A DNA stretch of 42,533 bases, from assembly GCF_003545805.1 (NCBI RefSeq), contig NZ_NMQR01000036.1, forward strand, positions 1 through 42,533, in the 5' to 3' direction. This DNA is from Photorhabdus sp. CRCIA-P01. GTDB taxonomy: Bacteria; Pseudomonadota; Gammaproteobacteria; Enterobacterales; Enterobacteriaceae. The notes under the pieces were generated by a model. That model saw only the letters and a program-made list of their open reading frames with translations. It searched no databases and was not told the DNA's origin. Below, piece by piece: positions 7,111-18,066 of this stretch. How positions within the stretch are numbered: position 1 is the stretch's first letter; the number at the start of each line of letters is the position of its first letter. The position numbers and the translations under genes are program-made.

Positions 7111-7560
7111 ATGGCGAAAATTGGTATTTTTGTTGGTACTGTTTACGGTAATGCCCTGGCAGTTGCAGAAGAAGCACAGCAAATCCTTGAACAACAAGGT
7201 CATGAGATAGAAGTATTTGAAGAAGGGGAATTGGAACAGTGGCAGTCCTATCTTGATCACGTGATTTTGGTTATCACTTCAACGACTGGGCAGGGGGATT
7301 TGCCCGATAATATTCAGCCACTTTATTGTGCTTTATGCGATGAATTAGGTTATCAGCCGGAATTACGCTATGGCGTCATCGCTTTGGGTGATAGTAGTTA
7401 CGAGAATTTTTGTGGTGGTGGGTGCACTTTTGATGAGTTGCTACAAGAGCAAGGAGCAATAAGAATCGGTGAAGTTTTGATGGTGGATGCGGTGGAAGAA
7501 GCTGAACCGGAAGTTTTTGCTCAGCCTTGGATCAGGCAATGGGGAGAATTAATTGAATAA
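7111..7560 (+). CDS. yqcA: Flavodoxin-like protein YqcA
   Basis: The protein is 149 aa, identical in length to E. coli YqcA. It shows an N-terminal flavodoxin FMN-phosphate loop variant [17 protein letters not shown], then [13 protein letters not shown] (about residues 56-68) and the FMN-contacting [17 protein letters not shown] (about residues 90-106). It is a small FMN-binding electron carrier, and its specific partner is not established. Start ATG 7111 follows AAAGAGATAAGAAG. In E. coli it adjoins truC; here a relic segment of about 1.4 kb separates them. Confidence 0.93.
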   Translation: MAKIGIFVGTVYGNALAVAEEAQQILEQQGHEIEVFEEGELEQWQSYLDHVILVITSTTGQGDLPDNIQPLYCALCDELGYQPELRYGVIALGDSSYENFCGGGCTFDELLQEQGAIRIGEVLMVDAVEEAEPEVFAQPWIRQWGELIE

Positions 7561-7566
7561 TCACAA

Positions 7567-7602
7567 TACACCGCTTATACCAAATAGGATATAAGCGGTG
7601 TA
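7567..7602. terminator. Bidirectional hairpin between yqcA and yaeH
   Basis: TACACCGCTTATA (7567-7579) and its exact reverse complement (7590-7602) form a 13-bp stem with a 10-nt loop between the convergent yqcA and yaeH stops. T-tracts are weak on both sides. Confidence 0.65.
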
Positions 7603-7617
7603 ATTAATAGAACCATT

Positions 7618-8004
7618 TTATTTACGGGTCAGCTTTTCCAGATCGGCTTCAATCTCGGCAATCTTGTTGGCAACAACGTGTTCAAGATGACGCAAGTCAT
7701 CAAGGATTTTGTGTTTCAAATCGACTTCTGCTTGATCACGTTTGCAAATTTGATCCAACTCTTCAATCACATAACGTAGGTTAGTGTTGATTTCGTTGAT
7801 CTCTTTGTATCCTTGCTCTGTATTGTTTGCAGTTACAGTTTTGCGTTGGCGCGGATATTTGAATTTCACGCTTTTAGCAAAGAATTCACCTTTATCCTTG
7901 CGAAAATAGATTTTCAGAATATCGTTGTTAGCTTCTTGACGCAGACTATAGCGGTCAATTTCTTCGGGATATGTGATTCCCAGACTCTTTAAGTTATCGT
8001 ACAT
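7618..8004 (-). CDS. yaeH: UPF0325 family protein YaeH
   Basis: The protein is 128 aa, the same length as E. coli YaeH and alignable throughout: it begins [20 protein letters not shown] and ends DLEKLTRK. There is no signal peptide or membrane segment. The C-terminal third is rich in charged heptads ([20 protein letters not shown]), suggesting a coiled coil. Function is unknown. It is the last gene of the map-glnD-dapD-yaeH minus-strand series, 209 bp after dapD and beyond a strong terminator, so it probably has its own promoter within 8005-8170. Confidence 0.95.
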   Translation of the reverse strand: MYDNLKSLGITYPEEIDRYSLRQEANNDILKIYFRKDKGEFFAKSVKFKYPRQRKTVTANNTEQGYKEINEINTNLRYVIEELDQICKRDQAEVDLKHKILDDLRHLEHVVANKIAEIEADLEKLTRK

Positions 8005-8173
8005 GGCACCACCTTAAGGGTATTTTCCCAGTAGGTTATTCTATGCGTCATTTTGAATGTGGGTCGTGCTCAAACGCCTTATGTACGCTGTGTCCGTTTC
8101 AGGTTGTGCACGTTGCCCGCGTTCAAACCGCCTATATTAATAACACTGACTGAGGTCGGTAATGATGATAAAA

Positions 8174-8208
8174 AGCAAAAAAATAGCGGATTTATTATCC
8201 GCTATTTT
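8174..8208 (-). terminator. Intrinsic terminator of dapD
   Basis: On the minus strand the stem is formed by 8208-8198 and 8190-8180 (AAAATAGCGGA / TCCGCTATTTT) with a 7-nt loop, followed by a T-run (A-run at 8177-8183 on the plus strand). It lies just after the dapD stop. Confidence 0.88.
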
Positions 8209-8213
8209 GAAGT

Positions 8214-9038
8214 TTAATCTATCGCTCTTAAGAGTTCATTAATGCTTACTTTTGCCCGTGTTTTAGCATCCACTTTTTTTACAATGACAGCGCAATACAG
8301 GCTGTAGCTGCCATCTTTCGATGGGAGGTTGCCAGAGACAACAACAGAGCCGGCAGGGACTCGGCCATAATGGATTTCGCCTGTTTCACGATCATGGATT
8401 TTGGTGCTTTGACCGATGTAGACGCCCATTGAAATCACAGAACCTTCTTCGACAATGACACCTTCTACAATTTCAGAACGGGCGCCAATAAAGCAGTTGT
8501 CTTCAATGATGGTTGGGTTGGCTTGCAATGGTTCCAGCACGCCCCCGATACCGACGCCGCCGGATAAATGGACGTTTTTACCAATTTGGGCACAGGAGCC
8601 GACAGTTGTCCAGGTATCTACCATTGTTCCTTCATCAACATAAGCGCCGATGTTGACATAGGAAGGCATCAATACGCAGTTACGGGCAATAAAGGCCCCT
8701 TGACGTGCTGTCGCGGGAGGAACCACGCGGAAACCCTCTTTTTCAAATCTTGCCTGATCATAGCCAGAGAATTTCATTGGGACTTTATCGAAATAACGGC
8801 TTTCGGTACCAGTGATGATCTGATTTTCATTGATACGGAAAGAGAGCAGTACCGCCATTTTCAGCCATTGATGCGTGACCCACTGACCGTCAATTTTCTC
8901 TGCAACACGCAGTTTTCCACTATCCAACAGATTGATGACTTGAGTAACAGCATCACGTGTTTCATGGTTAACTGTTGCTGGAGTAAGCGTTGCGCGGTTT
9001 TCAAAAGCATTTTCGATAATGGATTGTAATTGCTGCAT
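8214..9038 (-). CDS. dapD: 2,3,4,5-tetrahydropyridine-2,6-dicarboxylate N-succinyltransferase
   Basis: The protein is 274 aa, matching E. coli DapD. It transfers succinyl from succinyl-CoA to tetrahydrodipicolinate, the committed acylation in the succinylase route to meso-diaminopimelate and lysine. The N-terminal helical domain starts [20 protein letters not shown]. From about residue 100 the left-handed beta-helix hexapeptide pattern is evident ([60 protein letters not shown]). It follows glnD with 46 bp between them and ends at its own terminator. Confidence 0.97.
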   Translation of the reverse strand: MQQLQSIIENAFENRATLTPATVNHETRDAVTQVINLLDSGKLRVAEKIDGQWVTHQWLKMAVLLSFRINENQIITGTESRYFDKVPMKFSGYDQARFEKEGFRVVPPATARQGAFIARNCVLMPSYVNIGAYVDEGTMVDTWTTVGSCAQIGKNVHLSGGVGIGGVLEPLQANPTIIEDNCFIGARSEIVEGVIVEEGSVISMGVYIGQSTKIHDRETGEIHYGRVPAGSVVVSGNLPSKDGSYSLYCAVIVKKVDAKTRAKVSINELLRAID

Positions 9039-9084
9039 TGCATCGGTTCCTTGGTTATCGTCCGAATCATAGGCTTATATTCAG

Positions 9085-11733
9085 TTATATTTTATCCTTT
9101 GGATTTAGGGTTGCTGTCAACCTTTCTGACAATTCTTCTCTGACTTTTTTATTTAATGCTTTGTGATCCTTATCCGCCAGAACAAAAAAGTCTTCGACAC
9201 GTTCACCGATCGTGGTGATATGCGCACCATGTAGTGAAACCCCCATTTCGGCGAAAATATTACCGACTCTTGCCAGTAACCCCGGCTGATCTAGGGCAAA
9301 TAGTTCCATATAGGTTCGTCGTTCGTTATGGGTAGGCAGGAAGGTCACTTTTGTTGGGACGTTGAAGTGGCGCAGTTTGGTTGGTAATTTTCGTGTTTTC
9401 GGTGTTTTGGTATGAGGATCCTGAACGACTTGTAAAAGTGCGTTACGTATTATTTCGTGGCGATCCGATGCTAAAGGATGACCATTGGGTTCCAGTACCA
9501 AGAAAGTGTCCATTGTCATGCCATCACGATTGGTAAAGATTTGAGCATTATGAACACTCAGGTTACGTCTATCCAGTTCACCGACAACCGCCGCAAACAG
9601 GGAAGGACGATCTAAGCTCCAGATAAAAATTTCTGTACCGCCGCGGGTTGGCTTGGTACTTATCAGTATCAGTGACTCTTGAGAATCATGTTGCATTAGA
9701 TGACGGGCGTGCCAGGCGAGTTGTCTTGGCGTATGGCGAAGGAAATAATCTGCATGACAACGACTCCAGAGCTGATGAAGTTTCTGTTCGTTAATATTAT
9801 CTTGGCGCAACAGAGCAAGTGCCTGAAAACGGTTATGACGGATGCGCTCCCGAAAATCTGGCGTATTTCCCTGGCGCAATTGATTCTCTGTAGAGAAATA
9901 GAGTTCCCGTAACAAGCTCTGCTTCCAACTATTCCATAGGTTGATATTGGTTGCGCAGATATCAGCGACTGTCAGGCAGATCAGGTAGCGTAACCGGGTT
10001 TCATTGAGGATTTGATGGGAAAATTGCTTGATGATTTCTGGGTCCTGAATATCTCTCCGCTGAGCTGTAACTGACATTAACAGATGATGACGAACCAGCC
10101 AGGCTACCAAATCAGCTTCTCGTGAAGTGAGCCCATGTTGCAGTGAAAATGCTAGCGCATCGTCAGCGCCAAGTTCGGAATGGTCGCCGGTACGCCCTTT
10201 GGCGATATCATGAAATAGTGCAGCAAGACGTAGAAGCTCTGGTTGAGGCAGACGAGGGTATAGCTCGACACAGAGTGGGTGGGCTGGGCGGTTATTCTCA
10301 TCGGCAAAACTTTCCAGTTTTCTCAGTACGCGGATAGTATGTTCATCGACGGTATAAGCGTGAAACAGATCAAACTGCATCTGACCGACAATATTGCCCC
10401 AAAGTGGTGTATAAGCGCCAAGAACACTGTGACGATGCATGGGCACAAATGCGCTTTCAACCGCCCTTGGGTGACGTAGGATATCCATAAAGATTTGGCG
10501 AGCTTCCGGTAATTCACACAACGGCTGAGACAGGTTGCGGCGTGCATAACGGAGGTGGCGTAACGTAGTAGAATAAATACCTTGAACTTCTTCATGTTCC
10601 GCCATGCGATAAAACATTCGCATAATAGCCGCGGGTTCTTTGATAAACAGGGTTTCATCGATTAGATCAATAAGTTGCCCCCGTAGCTGGAATTCACTAT
10701 CCAGTGGGCGGGATTTTTCATTGGTTTCCAATGCCAGAATGGCTTCATCAAACAGTTGCAGTAGCATATTGTTGAGTTCGCTAACGCGGCGTGTCATCCG
10801 GTAGAAATCTTTCATCATTCGTTCTACCGGTTGATTACGTTCTCCTTGATAGCCCAGTAATTGGGCAATGCTGAACTGGCGATCAAATAACAGGCGATTA
10901 TCATAACGATTGACGATCAGATGAAGAGCAAAGCGGATATGCCAGAGGAAACTTTGGCATTCATTTAATTCATTACGTTCTTCTGCTGTCAGGAAACCAA
11001 AGTCGACCATTTCATCTATGGAGGTTGCACCAAAATGGCGACGGGCAACCCACAGTAAGGTATGAATGTCTCGCAATCCTCCGGGGCTGCTTTTGATATC
11101 AGGTTCCAGGTTATAACTGGTGCTGTGATAGCGCTGATGGCGTTCGTGTTGTTCGACAATTTTGGCATCAAAGAATTCAGTGGAAGGCCAAAAACCATCA
11201 CTGAAAGTATGTCGCTGTAATCGAAGAAAAATGGATGGATCGCCACAAATTAACCGTGATTCGATTAAATTCGTCGCAATAGTTAGATCTGATAGCCCTT
11301 CCAGTAAACACTCTTCAAGTGTGCGAACACTGTGGCCGACTTCCAGCCGGATATCCCATAGTAAAGTGATAAATTGCCCAACATTCTGAGCTTGAGGCGG
11401 TGTGAGTGGTTGTTCACTGAGTATCAGTACGTCGATATCAGATAGCGGATGCAGTTCCCGCCGACCGTATCCACCGACGGCAATCAATGAAAGCGATGGA
11501 ATTTTATCAAATCCATAGGCATACCATAATCTTTGTAACAACTGGTCTATGTAATCACTGCGTGCGGAAATCAAGGCTTCTGCGGAAATACCCGCTTTAA
11601 ATGCCTGTTCCAGCCAAAACTGAAATTCTTCGAGGTGCTGTTTCAACACGGGATAGCGAAGTTCTTCACCAGAAAAATCAGCGGGAGAAAGTGGCGGGAT
11701 AGGGGCTTGAATTGTGGCGATATCTGCTGACAT
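9085..11733 (-). CDS. glnD: Bifunctional uridylyltransferase/uridylyl-removing enzyme GlnD
   Basis: The protein is 882 aa (E. coli 890). GlnD senses glutamine and uridylylates or deuridylylates the PII proteins GlnB and GlnK, setting glutamine synthetase activity and NtrBC signalling. The nucleotidyltransferase motif [15 protein letters not shown] is at residues 87-101, with its metal-binding Asp pair. The central HD domain carries [20 protein letters not shown]. Two ACT domains lie at the C-terminus ([20 protein letters not shown] and [20 protein letters not shown]). I chose ATG 11733 (MSADIATIQ): AGG lies about 9 nt upstream and the length fits the family. Upstream in-frame starts to 11850 would add a non-homologous extension. 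Confidence 0.96.
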   Translation of the reverse strand: MSADIATIQAPIPPLSPADFSGEELRYPVLKQHLEEFQFWLEQAFKAGISAEALISARSDYIDQLLQRLWYAYGFDKIPSLSLIAVGGYGRRELHPLSDIDVLILSEQPLTPPQAQNVGQFITLLWDIRLEVGHSVRTLEECLLEGLSDLTIATNLIESRLICGDPSIFLRLQRHTFSDGFWPSTEFFDAKIVEQHERHQRYHSTSYNLEPDIKSSPGGLRDIHTLLWVARRHFGATSIDEMVDFGFLTAEERNELNECQSFLWHIRFALHLIVNRYDNRLLFDRQFSIAQLLGYQGERNQPVERMMKDFYRMTRRVSELNNMLLQLFDEAILALETNEKSRPLDSEFQLRGQLIDLIDETLFIKEPAAIMRMFYRMAEHEEVQGIYSTTLRHLRYARRNLSQPLCELPEARQIFMDILRHPRAVESAFVPMHRHSVLGAYTPLWGNIVGQMQFDLFHAYTVDEHTIRVLRKLESFADENNRPAHPLCVELYPRLPQPELLRLAALFHDIAKGRTGDHSELGADDALAFSLQHGLTSREADLVAWLVRHHLLMSVTAQRRDIQDPEIIKQFSHQILNETRLRYLICLTVADICATNINLWNSWKQSLLRELYFSTENQLRQGNTPDFRERIRHNRFQALALLRQDNINEQKLHQLWSRCHADYFLRHTPRQLAWHARHLMQHDSQESLILISTKPTRGGTEIFIWSLDRPSLFAAVVGELDRRNLSVHNAQIFTNRDGMTMDTFLVLEPNGHPLASDRHEIIRNALLQVVQDPHTKTPKTRKLPTKLRHFNVPTKVTFLPTHNERRTYMELFALDQPGLLARVGNIFAEMGVSLHGAHITTIGERVEDFFVLADKDHKALNKKVREELSERLTATLNPKDKI

Positions 11734-11825
11734 AAGTATAAACCTATGAGAAAAGCGAATCATAACGGCCAGATTACTGAGAAAGTAGGGTGTTAAACAA
11801 GGGGATATTGCAGATGAAGAGATTG

Positions 11826-11856
11826 GAAGCCTTGTGTGTAATTTCATCAAGGCTTC
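11826..11856. terminator. Inverted repeat between map and glnD
   Basis: GAAGCCTTG (11826-11834) and CAAGGCTTC (11848-11856) form a perfect 9-bp stem with a 13-nt loop, just after the map stop on the minus strand. With no clear T-tract it may only attenuate read-through from map into glnD. Confidence 0.4.
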
Positions 11857-11872
11857 GCTGTTTGCTATTTAA

Positions 11873-12670
11873 TTATTCATTAATTAAAACTGCGGAGAGA
11901 GCGGGCTCTTCTTCTTTACGCAATGTCATGATTTCGCAGCCGTTATCAGTAACAACGATGGTATGTTCATACTGCGCGGACAGGCTACGATCCTTCGTTT
12001 TGACTGTCCAGCCATCTTTCATGGTACGGATGCGGTAGTCACCGATGTTAACCATTGGCTCAATAGTGAAAGCCATACCTTTTTGCAGAACAACACCACC
12101 ATCATCTGCATCATAGTGTAGTACTTGTGGTTCCTCATGGAAGCCTTTGCCTATGCCGTGACCGCAATATTCACGGACCACGGAAAGATCGTTGCCTTCA
12201 ACAAATTGTTGGATGGCTTTACCAAGGGTACGTAGACGAATACCAGGTTTCACCATTTTCAAGGCCAGATAAAGGCTTTCCTGAGTGATGCGGCACAGGC
12301 GCTCACCCTGAATGGTTGGTTTACCAACTATGAACATTTTTGATGTATCACCGTGGAAGTCCTCTTTGATAACAGTCACATCGATATTAACAATATCGCC
12401 ATCTTTCAAGGTTTTATCATCATTGGGGATACCATGACACACTACGTCATTAACAGAGATACAAACAGATTTTGGGAAACCGTGATAGCCAAGGCAGGCA
12501 GAGACAGCTTGTTGTTTGTTGGTAATGTGATCGTGACAGATACGATCTAATTCACCTGTTGTTACACCGGGTTTGACGTAAGGTTCAATAAGTTCCAACA
12601 CTTCTGCCGCCAGTCGACCAGAGACGCGCATTTTTTCAATATCTTCAGAGGTTTTAATTGAGATTGCCAT
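11873..12670 (-). CDS. map: Methionine aminopeptidase, type I
   Basis: The protein is 265 aa (E. coli 264). It removes the initiator methionine from nascent proteins with small second residues. The metal ligands are in place: Asp97 (NIDVTV), Asp108 (FHGDTSKMF), the His in CGHGIGKGFHEEP, the Glu in AFTIEPMVNIG and the Glu in SAQYEHTIVV. The substrate-binding His79 is in VVCHGIP. It is transcribed away from rpsB, with a 433-bp divergent region between them, the conserved enterobacterial arrangement. Confidence 0.97.
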   Translation of the reverse strand: MAISIKTSEDIEKMRVSGRLAAEVLELIEPYVKPGVTTGELDRICHDHITNKQQAVSACLGYHGFPKSVCISVNDVVCHGIPNDDKTLKDGDIVNIDVTVIKEDFHGDTSKMFIVGKPTIQGERLCRITQESLYLALKMVKPGIRLRTLGKAIQQFVEGNDLSVVREYCGHGIGKGFHEEPQVLHYDADDGGVVLQKGMAFTIEPMVNIGDYRIRTMKDGWTVKTKDRSLSAQYEHTIVVTDNGCEIMTLRKEEEPALSAVLINE

Positions 12671-12882
12671 GAAACTTGTCCATTCAAAGCCAGCGAATCT
12701 GCTGGTTGTCTGTTTTTCAACAAGGAAAAAATTATTGAACTAATGGTATCAGCCTACAGAATATCTGCCAATAACAGTTGGCAGCCCTATTTCCCTCGTT
12801 ACCTTTATTTACCCATCAAGAATACCGTTCGTAACCCTGCTTTTCTTTATCACATTGAGCTATCAGAAAATGGCAACAAAAG

Positions 12883-12912
12883 TTGGTGTCTTAGGCGGGT
12901 TTGTGATATAAA
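12883..12912 (+). promoter_or_regulatory. rpsB-tsf promoter with GC-rich discriminator
   Basis: TTGGTG (12883-12888), an 18-bp spacer and TATAAA (12907-12912) are followed by GCGCGCC. The same TATAAAGCGCGCC arrangement occurs at the E. coli rpsB promoter, and such discriminators are typical of stringently controlled ribosomal promoters. The start should be near 12919-12920. Confidence 0.75.
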
Positions 12913-12918
12913 GCGCGC

Positions 12919-13829
<911 letters not shown>

Positions 13830-13883
13830 TAAGGCAAGCTCATTGTTGAGCCCTTATTAACCAGGTATTGAAATATATTGGTT

Positions 13884-13910
13884 AGGGGGGCCTGTTATGG
13901 CCCCCTTTTA
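13884..13910 (+). terminator. Intercistronic hairpin between rpsB and tsf
   Basis: AGGGGGGCC (13884-13892) pairs with GGCCCCCTT (13899-13907), followed by TTTA. It is a GC-rich terminator-like stem inside the rpsB-tsf operon. E. coli has a partial terminator in the same place that lowers tsf relative to rpsB expression. Confidence 0.8.
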
Positions 13911-13979
13911 CGTATCTGATATAAGAACTATCCATGAGGAATACTCTCTTCCCGCGGGATACATCGAGGAATAAAACAA

Positions 13980-14831
13980 ATGTCTGGAATTACCGCTGCT
14001 TTGGTAAAAGAACTGCGTGAGCGTACTGGCGCAGGTATGATGGAATGTAAAAAAGCGCTAGTTGAAGCTAATGGTGATATCGAATTAGCGATTGACAACA
14101 TGCGTAAATCAGGTCAAGCGAAAGCGGCTAAGAAAGCTGGCCGTGTTGCTGCTGAAGGTATTATCCTGGCGGAAGTGGCTGCTGATGACAAATTCGGCGC
14201 TTTGGTTGAGCTGAACTGTGAAACTGACTTCGTTGCTAAAGATGCAGGCTTCATCGCTTTCGGTAAAGAAGTTATGGCAACAGTATTAGCTGATAAAATC
14301 TCTGATATTGAAACTCTGAAAGCTAAGTTTGAAGAACAGCGTACTGCACTGGTTGCTAAAATCGGTGAAAATATTAACATTCGTCGCGTTTCTGTATTAG
14401 AAGGTGAACAACTGGGTACTTACCTGCATGGTGCGCGTATTGGTGTTCTGGTTGCGGCTGAAGGTGCTAATGAAGAGCTGATTAAGCATGTGGCTATGCA
14501 CATCGCCGCAAGCAAGCCAGAATATGTTAACCCAAGTGATGTACCGGCTGATGTTGTTGATCGTGAGCACCAAATCCAACTGGATATCGCAATGCAGTCT
14601 GGTAAGCCACGTGAAATCGCAGAGAAAATGGTTTCTGGCCGTATGAATAAATTCACCGGTGAGATTTCTCTGACAGGTCAGAATTTCGTGATGGACCCAA
14701 GCAAAACAGTTGGCGATCTGTTGAAAGAAAACAATGCTAAAGTGACCAGCTTCATCCGTTATGAAGTGGGTGAAGGTATTGAGAAAGTTGAGACTGATTT
14801 CGCAGCAGAAGTTGCTGCAATGAGTAAATAG
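13980..14831 (+). CDS. tsf: Translation elongation factor Ts
   Basis: The protein is 283 aa, as in E. coli. EF-Ts is the guanine-nucleotide exchange factor that recycles EF-Tu. The N-terminal UBA-like domain ([20 protein letters not shown]) is followed by the core signature [15 protein letters not shown] (about residues 75-90). Codon bias is high, as for rpsB. ATG 13980 lies after GAGGAATAAAACAA. A strong terminator ends the operon, separating it from pyrH. Confidence 0.98.
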   Translation: MSGITAALVKELRERTGAGMMECKKALVEANGDIELAIDNMRKSGQAKAAKKAGRVAAEGIILAEVAADDKFGALVELNCETDFVAKDAGFIAFGKEVMATVLADKISDIETLKAKFEEQRTALVAKIGENINIRRVSVLEGEQLGTYLHGARIGVLVAAEGANEELIKHVAMHIAASKPEYVNPSDVPADVVDREHQIQLDIAMQSGKPREIAEKMVSGRMNKFTGEISLTGQNFVMDPSKTVGDLLKENNAKVTSFIRYEVGEGIEKVETDFAAEVAAMSK

Positions 14832-14845
14832 TCTTAATTTTTACA

Positions 14846-14876
14846 AACAGGGCCGCCAAATGGCGGTTCTGTTTTA
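14846..14876 (+). terminator. Intrinsic terminator of rpsB-tsf
   Basis: AACAGGGCCGCCA (14846-14858) pairs with TGGCGGTTCTGTT (14861-14873), allowing two G-U pairs, around an AAAT loop. A TTTTA tract follows. It lies 15 bp past the tsf stop. Confidence 0.88.
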
Positions 14877-14943
14877 TCTAATCTAAACCGCCTATCCCAG
14901 TAGGTGTTGAGTTTTTGCATCTGGCCAGAATGGCCCGGATGTA

Positions 14944-15072
14944 TATATACCTAATAGATTTCGAGTTGCAGTGCGGCGGCAAGTGAACGAATCCCCAAGA
15001 GCATAGATAACGATGTGACTGGGGTGAGTGAAAGTCGCCAACAAAGCAGCAGCTTGAAAGATGAAGGGTATA
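14944..15072 (+). repeat. ERIC element, copy B, in the pyrH leader
   Basis: This is a 129-bp element with AAGTGAACGAATCCCC, GTGACTGGGGTGAGTGAAAG and AGCTTGAAAGATGAAGGGTA in the plus orientation, nearly identical to the reverse complement of 2674-2802. It occupies most of the gap between the tsf terminator and pyrH, ending 37 bp before the pyrH ATG. Any pyrH transcript starting upstream would carry it as a long hairpin. Confidence 0.9.
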
Positions 15073-15109
15073 AATCCCCAATATACTTTTCTGCTTAGGA
15101 CAGAACATC

Positions 15110-15838
15110 ATGGCAACCAATGCAAAACCCGTATATCAGCGTATCCTGCTTAAACTCAGTGGAGAAGCCCTGCAAGGTGCAGAAGGTTTTGGTATAGATG
15201 CCAGCGTGTTAGATCGCATGGCTCAGGAAATCAAAGAACTGGTTGAGTTAGGCGTAGAGGTCGGTGTCGTCATTGGCGGTGGTAATCTGTTTCGTGGTGC
15301 TGGCTTGGCAGAAGCAGGAATGAACCGTGTAGTCGGCGACCACATGGGCATGTTGGCAACAGTGATGAATGGTCTGGCAATGCGGGACGCATTACATCGC
15401 GCCTATGTGAACGCCCGTCTAATGTCTGCCATTCCTTTAAATGGCGTTTGCGATAACTATAGTTGGGCAGAAGCGATTAGTTTATTACGTCATGGTCGTG
15501 TTGTTATTTTCTCCGCGGGTACCGGCAATCCGTTCTTTACTACAGATTCGGCAGCATGTTTGCGTGGTATTGAGATTGAAGCAGATGTTGTGCTAAAAGC
15601 AACTAAAGTAGATGGTGTTTACTCTGCTGATCCAGCTAAAGATGCAGAAGCGGTATTGTTCGATAAGCTCTCTTATCAGCAGGTATTAGAGCGTGAATTA
15701 AAAGTCATGGATTTGGCGGCATTCACTCTGGCTCGTGATCATAGCTTACCCATTCGTGTATTCAATATGAATAAACCGGGTGCGTTGCGTCGTGTGGTGA
15801 TGGGTGAAAATGAAGGTACCCTGATTTTCCACGAATAA
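15110..15838 (+). CDS. pyrH: UMP kinase
   Basis: The protein is 242 aa (E. coli 241). It phosphorylates UMP to UDP in pyrimidine nucleotide synthesis, as a hexamer of the amino-acid-kinase fold. The phosphate-binding stretches [13 protein letters not shown] and [14 protein letters not shown] are present, as are [13 protein letters not shown] and the C-terminal [17 protein letters not shown]. Start ATG 15110 follows TAGGAC at about 8 nt. An ERIC element fills the upstream spacer, so the promoter is not obvious. Confidence 0.97.
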   Translation: MATNAKPVYQRILLKLSGEALQGAEGFGIDASVLDRMAQEIKELVELGVEVGVVIGGGNLFRGAGLAEAGMNRVVGDHMGMLATVMNGLAMRDALHRAYVNARLMSAIPLNGVCDNYSWAEAISLLRHGRVVIFSAGTGNPFFTTDSAACLRGIEIEADVVLKATKVDGVYSADPAKDAEAVLFDKLSYQQVLERELKVMDLAAFTLARDHSLPIRVFNMNKPGALRRVVMGENEGTLIFHE

Positions 15839-15957
15839 TGTTCAGAGACACCAGAGATGTTTGGCGGTATGATTAGTCGCCTGATACGTCAAATTTAACA
15901 AACATGGTCATAATGACTTATGGCTTGAAAAACAACCAGTTCCCAAGGGTTTGTAAC

Positions 15958-16515
15958 GTGATTAATGAAATCAAAAAAGACGCGCAAGACCGTATGGAAA
16001 AAAGCGTCGAAGCACTTAAAAACCAAATCAGTAAGGTTCGCACTGGCCGTGCTTCTCCAAGTCTGTTGGACGGTATCACTGTTGAGTATTATGGTGCGCC
16101 CACACCTCTGCGTCAGATTGCTAACGTCATCGCTGAGGATGCACGTACTCTGGCTATCACGGTATTTGATCGTACTATGACGCCGGCGATTGAAAAGGCA
16201 ATCATGGCTTCTGATTTAGGTCTGAACCCCTCTTCCGCGGGTACAACAATCCGTGTTCCTTTACCCCCATTGACAGAAGAACGTCGTAAAGATCTGATTA
16301 AAGTGGTTCGTGGTGAAGCTGAACAAGGACGTGTTTCCGTGCGTAATATTCGTCGTGATGCTAACGATAAAATCAAAGCCTTACTGAAAGATAAAGAGAT
16401 CAGTGAAGATGATGAGCGTCGTGCACAGGATGATATTCAGAAGTTGACCGATAATTTCATCAAAAAAGTTGATGAAGCTTTAGCTAAGAAAGAAGAAGAA
16501 CTTATGGAGTTCTAA
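15958..16515 (+). CDS. frr: Ribosome recycling factor
   Basis: The protein is 185 aa, the E. coli length. With EF-G it splits the post-termination ribosome. The start is GTG 15958 ([20 protein letters not shown]), preceded by AAGGG at 8 nt; E. coli frr also begins with GTG. The upstream in-frame ATG at 15904 would add 18 unrelated residues. The family motifs [31 protein letters not shown] and [11 protein letters not shown] are present. A terminator with a T-run follows directly. Confidence 0.96.
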   Translation: MINEIKKDAQDRMEKSVEALKNQISKVRTGRASPSLLDGITVEYYGAPTPLRQIANVIAEDARTLAITVFDRTMTPAIEKAIMASDLGLNPSSAGTTIRVPLPPLTEERRKDLIKVVRGEAEQGRVSVRNIRRDANDKIKALLKDKEISEDDERRAQDDIQKLTDNFIKKVDEALAKKEEELMEF

Positions 16516-16536
16516 TCTCTTTCGTGAGATATATCA

Positions 16537-16565
16537 AGCGTCGCTATCGTGCGGCGCTATTTTTT
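16537..16565 (+). terminator. Intrinsic terminator of frr
   Basis: AGCGTCGC (16537-16544) pairs with GCGGCGCT (16551-16558), one G-U pair, with a 6-nt loop, followed by A and six T. Confidence 0.88.
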
Positions 16566-16657
16566 ATCCGGCATTTCTCTGAGGCCATAGGCATTCATAG
16601 CCAGGCGAATCAGACAAGTATTAATACACATCAAACAGAGCAATTCAGAGCATCAGT

Positions 16658-17854
16658 ATGAAAAGGTTGACCATCCTTGGTTCCACAGGTTCCATAGGCA
16701 AAAGTACACTTACTGTAGTTCGCAATCATCCTGATAAATTTGAAATAACGGCGCTTGTCGCTGGGAAGAATATTCAGGTTATGGCTGAACAATGTCTGGA
16801 ATTTCAGCCTCAATATGTTGCGATGGCGGATGAAGTTTCCGCAAAAGAGCTTAGACAGTTGCTTATTGAACAAGGTTGTAAGACCGAAGTACTTTTCGGC
16901 GAACAGGCTGCATGTGATCTGGCTGCTTTGAATGATGTTGATCAGGTTATGTCTGGGATTGTTGGTGTGGCTGGTTTATTGCCAACGCTGGCTGCTATCC
17001 GGGCGGGTAAACAGATTTTACTTGCTAATAAAGAGTCGCTGATCACCAGCGGTCGGTTTTTTATGGATGCCGTGGCGAAACATAATGCTCAATTATTACC
17101 CATTGACAGTGAACACAATGCTATTTTCCAGAGCTTACCTGAGGTAATACAGCGAAACCTTGGGCGCGGAGATCTAAAACAACATGGAATTGCTAATATT
17201 ATTCTGACAGGATCTGGCGGGCCTTTTCGTCATACCCCTTTGGAGCAATTAGCTTTTGTAACACCGGACCAGGCTTGTGCTCATCCGAATTGGTCGATGG
17301 GGCGTAAGATTTCGGTAGATTCTGCGACAATGATGAATAAGGGCTTGGAATATATTGAGGCGTGTTGCCTGTTCAATGCATCTGCTGCGGAAATGGAAGT
17401 GGTAATCCATCCTCAGTCAGTCATTCACTCTATGGTCCGTTATCAGGATGGCAGCGTTATTGCTCAATTAGGAACGCCGGATATGTGTACACCCATTGCC
17501 TATGCAATGGCATACCCAAATCGTATTGCTTCTGGGGTTGAACCTCTTGATTTTTATTCTTTAGGTACACTGACGTTCTCGAAACCAGATTATGAACGGT
17601 ATCCATGCTTGAAACTGGCTATTGAAGCTTGTCACGCAGGCCAGGCTGCAACGACGGCTTTGAATGCAGCGAATGAAGAAATCGTTAAGATTTTTTTACA
17701 AAATGGAATCTCTTTCACAGATATTGCAATTATAAACCGGCAGGTTGTAGAAAAATTAAATTTACCGGAACCTCAGAGCATTGAAGAAGTCTTACAGATT
17801 GATAAGCTCGCAAGAGATTTAGCTATAAAGACTATCAGTTCATTTATTAGATAG
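16658..17854 (+). CDS. ispC: 1-deoxy-D-xylulose 5-phosphate reductoisomerase
   Basis: The protein is 398 aa, equal to E. coli Dxr/IspC. It converts 1-deoxy-D-xylulose 5-phosphate to 2-C-methyl-D-erythritol 4-phosphate with NADPH, the first committed step of the MEP isoprenoid pathway. The NADPH-binding loop [10 protein letters not shown] starts at residue 8. The metal/active-site stretch [13 protein letters not shown], the flexible-loop SGGPFR and [20 protein letters not shown] are all intact. It feeds the undecaprenyl chain made by the next gene, ispU. Confidence 0.97.
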   Translation: MKRLTILGSTGSIGKSTLTVVRNHPDKFEITALVAGKNIQVMAEQCLEFQPQYVAMADEVSAKELRQLLIEQGCKTEVLFGEQAACDLAALNDVDQVMSGIVGVAGLLPTLAAIRAGKQILLANKESLITSGRFFMDAVAKHNAQLLPIDSEHNAIFQSLPEVIQRNLGRGDLKQHGIANIILTGSGGPFRHTPLEQLAFVTPDQACAHPNWSMGRKISVDSATMMNKGLEYIEACCLFNASAAEMEVVIHPQSVIHSMVRYQDGSVIAQLGTPDMCTPIAYAMAYPNRIASGVEPLDFYSLGTLTFSKPDYERYPCLKLAIEACHAGQAATTALNAANEEIVKIFLQNGISFTDIAIINRQVVEKLNLPEPQSIEEVLQIDKLARDLAIKTISSFIR

Positions 17855-17903
17855 TATTGCTTTGGCAAATGGGTATTTGTTCGCATTTTTACCTGATGGT
17901 ATA

Positions 17904-17932
17904 GTTTTTGTATAACTGTTGGCTGGTATAAT
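17904..17932 (+). promoter_or_regulatory. Extended -10 promoter candidate before ispU
   Basis: TGGTATAAT at 17924-17932 is a TGnTATAAT extended -10 with a consensus hexamer (17927-17932). A weak T-rich -35 (GTTTTT) lies near 17904-17909. A hairpin terminator follows about 50 bp downstream, so the transcript may be attenuated or be a short leader RNA. Confidence 0.5.
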
Positions 17933-17981
17933 TAACAGTTCAGATTTTGGGGGGTTCTTTCAGATAATTAGGTCTTTACCC

Positions 17982-18011
17982 AAGTCGTGATACAAGACAC
18001 GGCTTTTTTAT
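17982..18011 (+). terminator. Intrinsic terminator in the ispC-ispU gap
   Basis: AAGTCGTG (17982-17989) pairs with CACGGCTT (17998-18005), one G-U pair, followed by a T-run. It lies downstream of the extended -10 promoter and upstream of ispU. Confidence 0.75.
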
Positions 18012-18066
18012 GTTTGGCTGCCTGAATTTGCAAGAGAATTACCCTAACCAGTAAAGGATTAATTGA

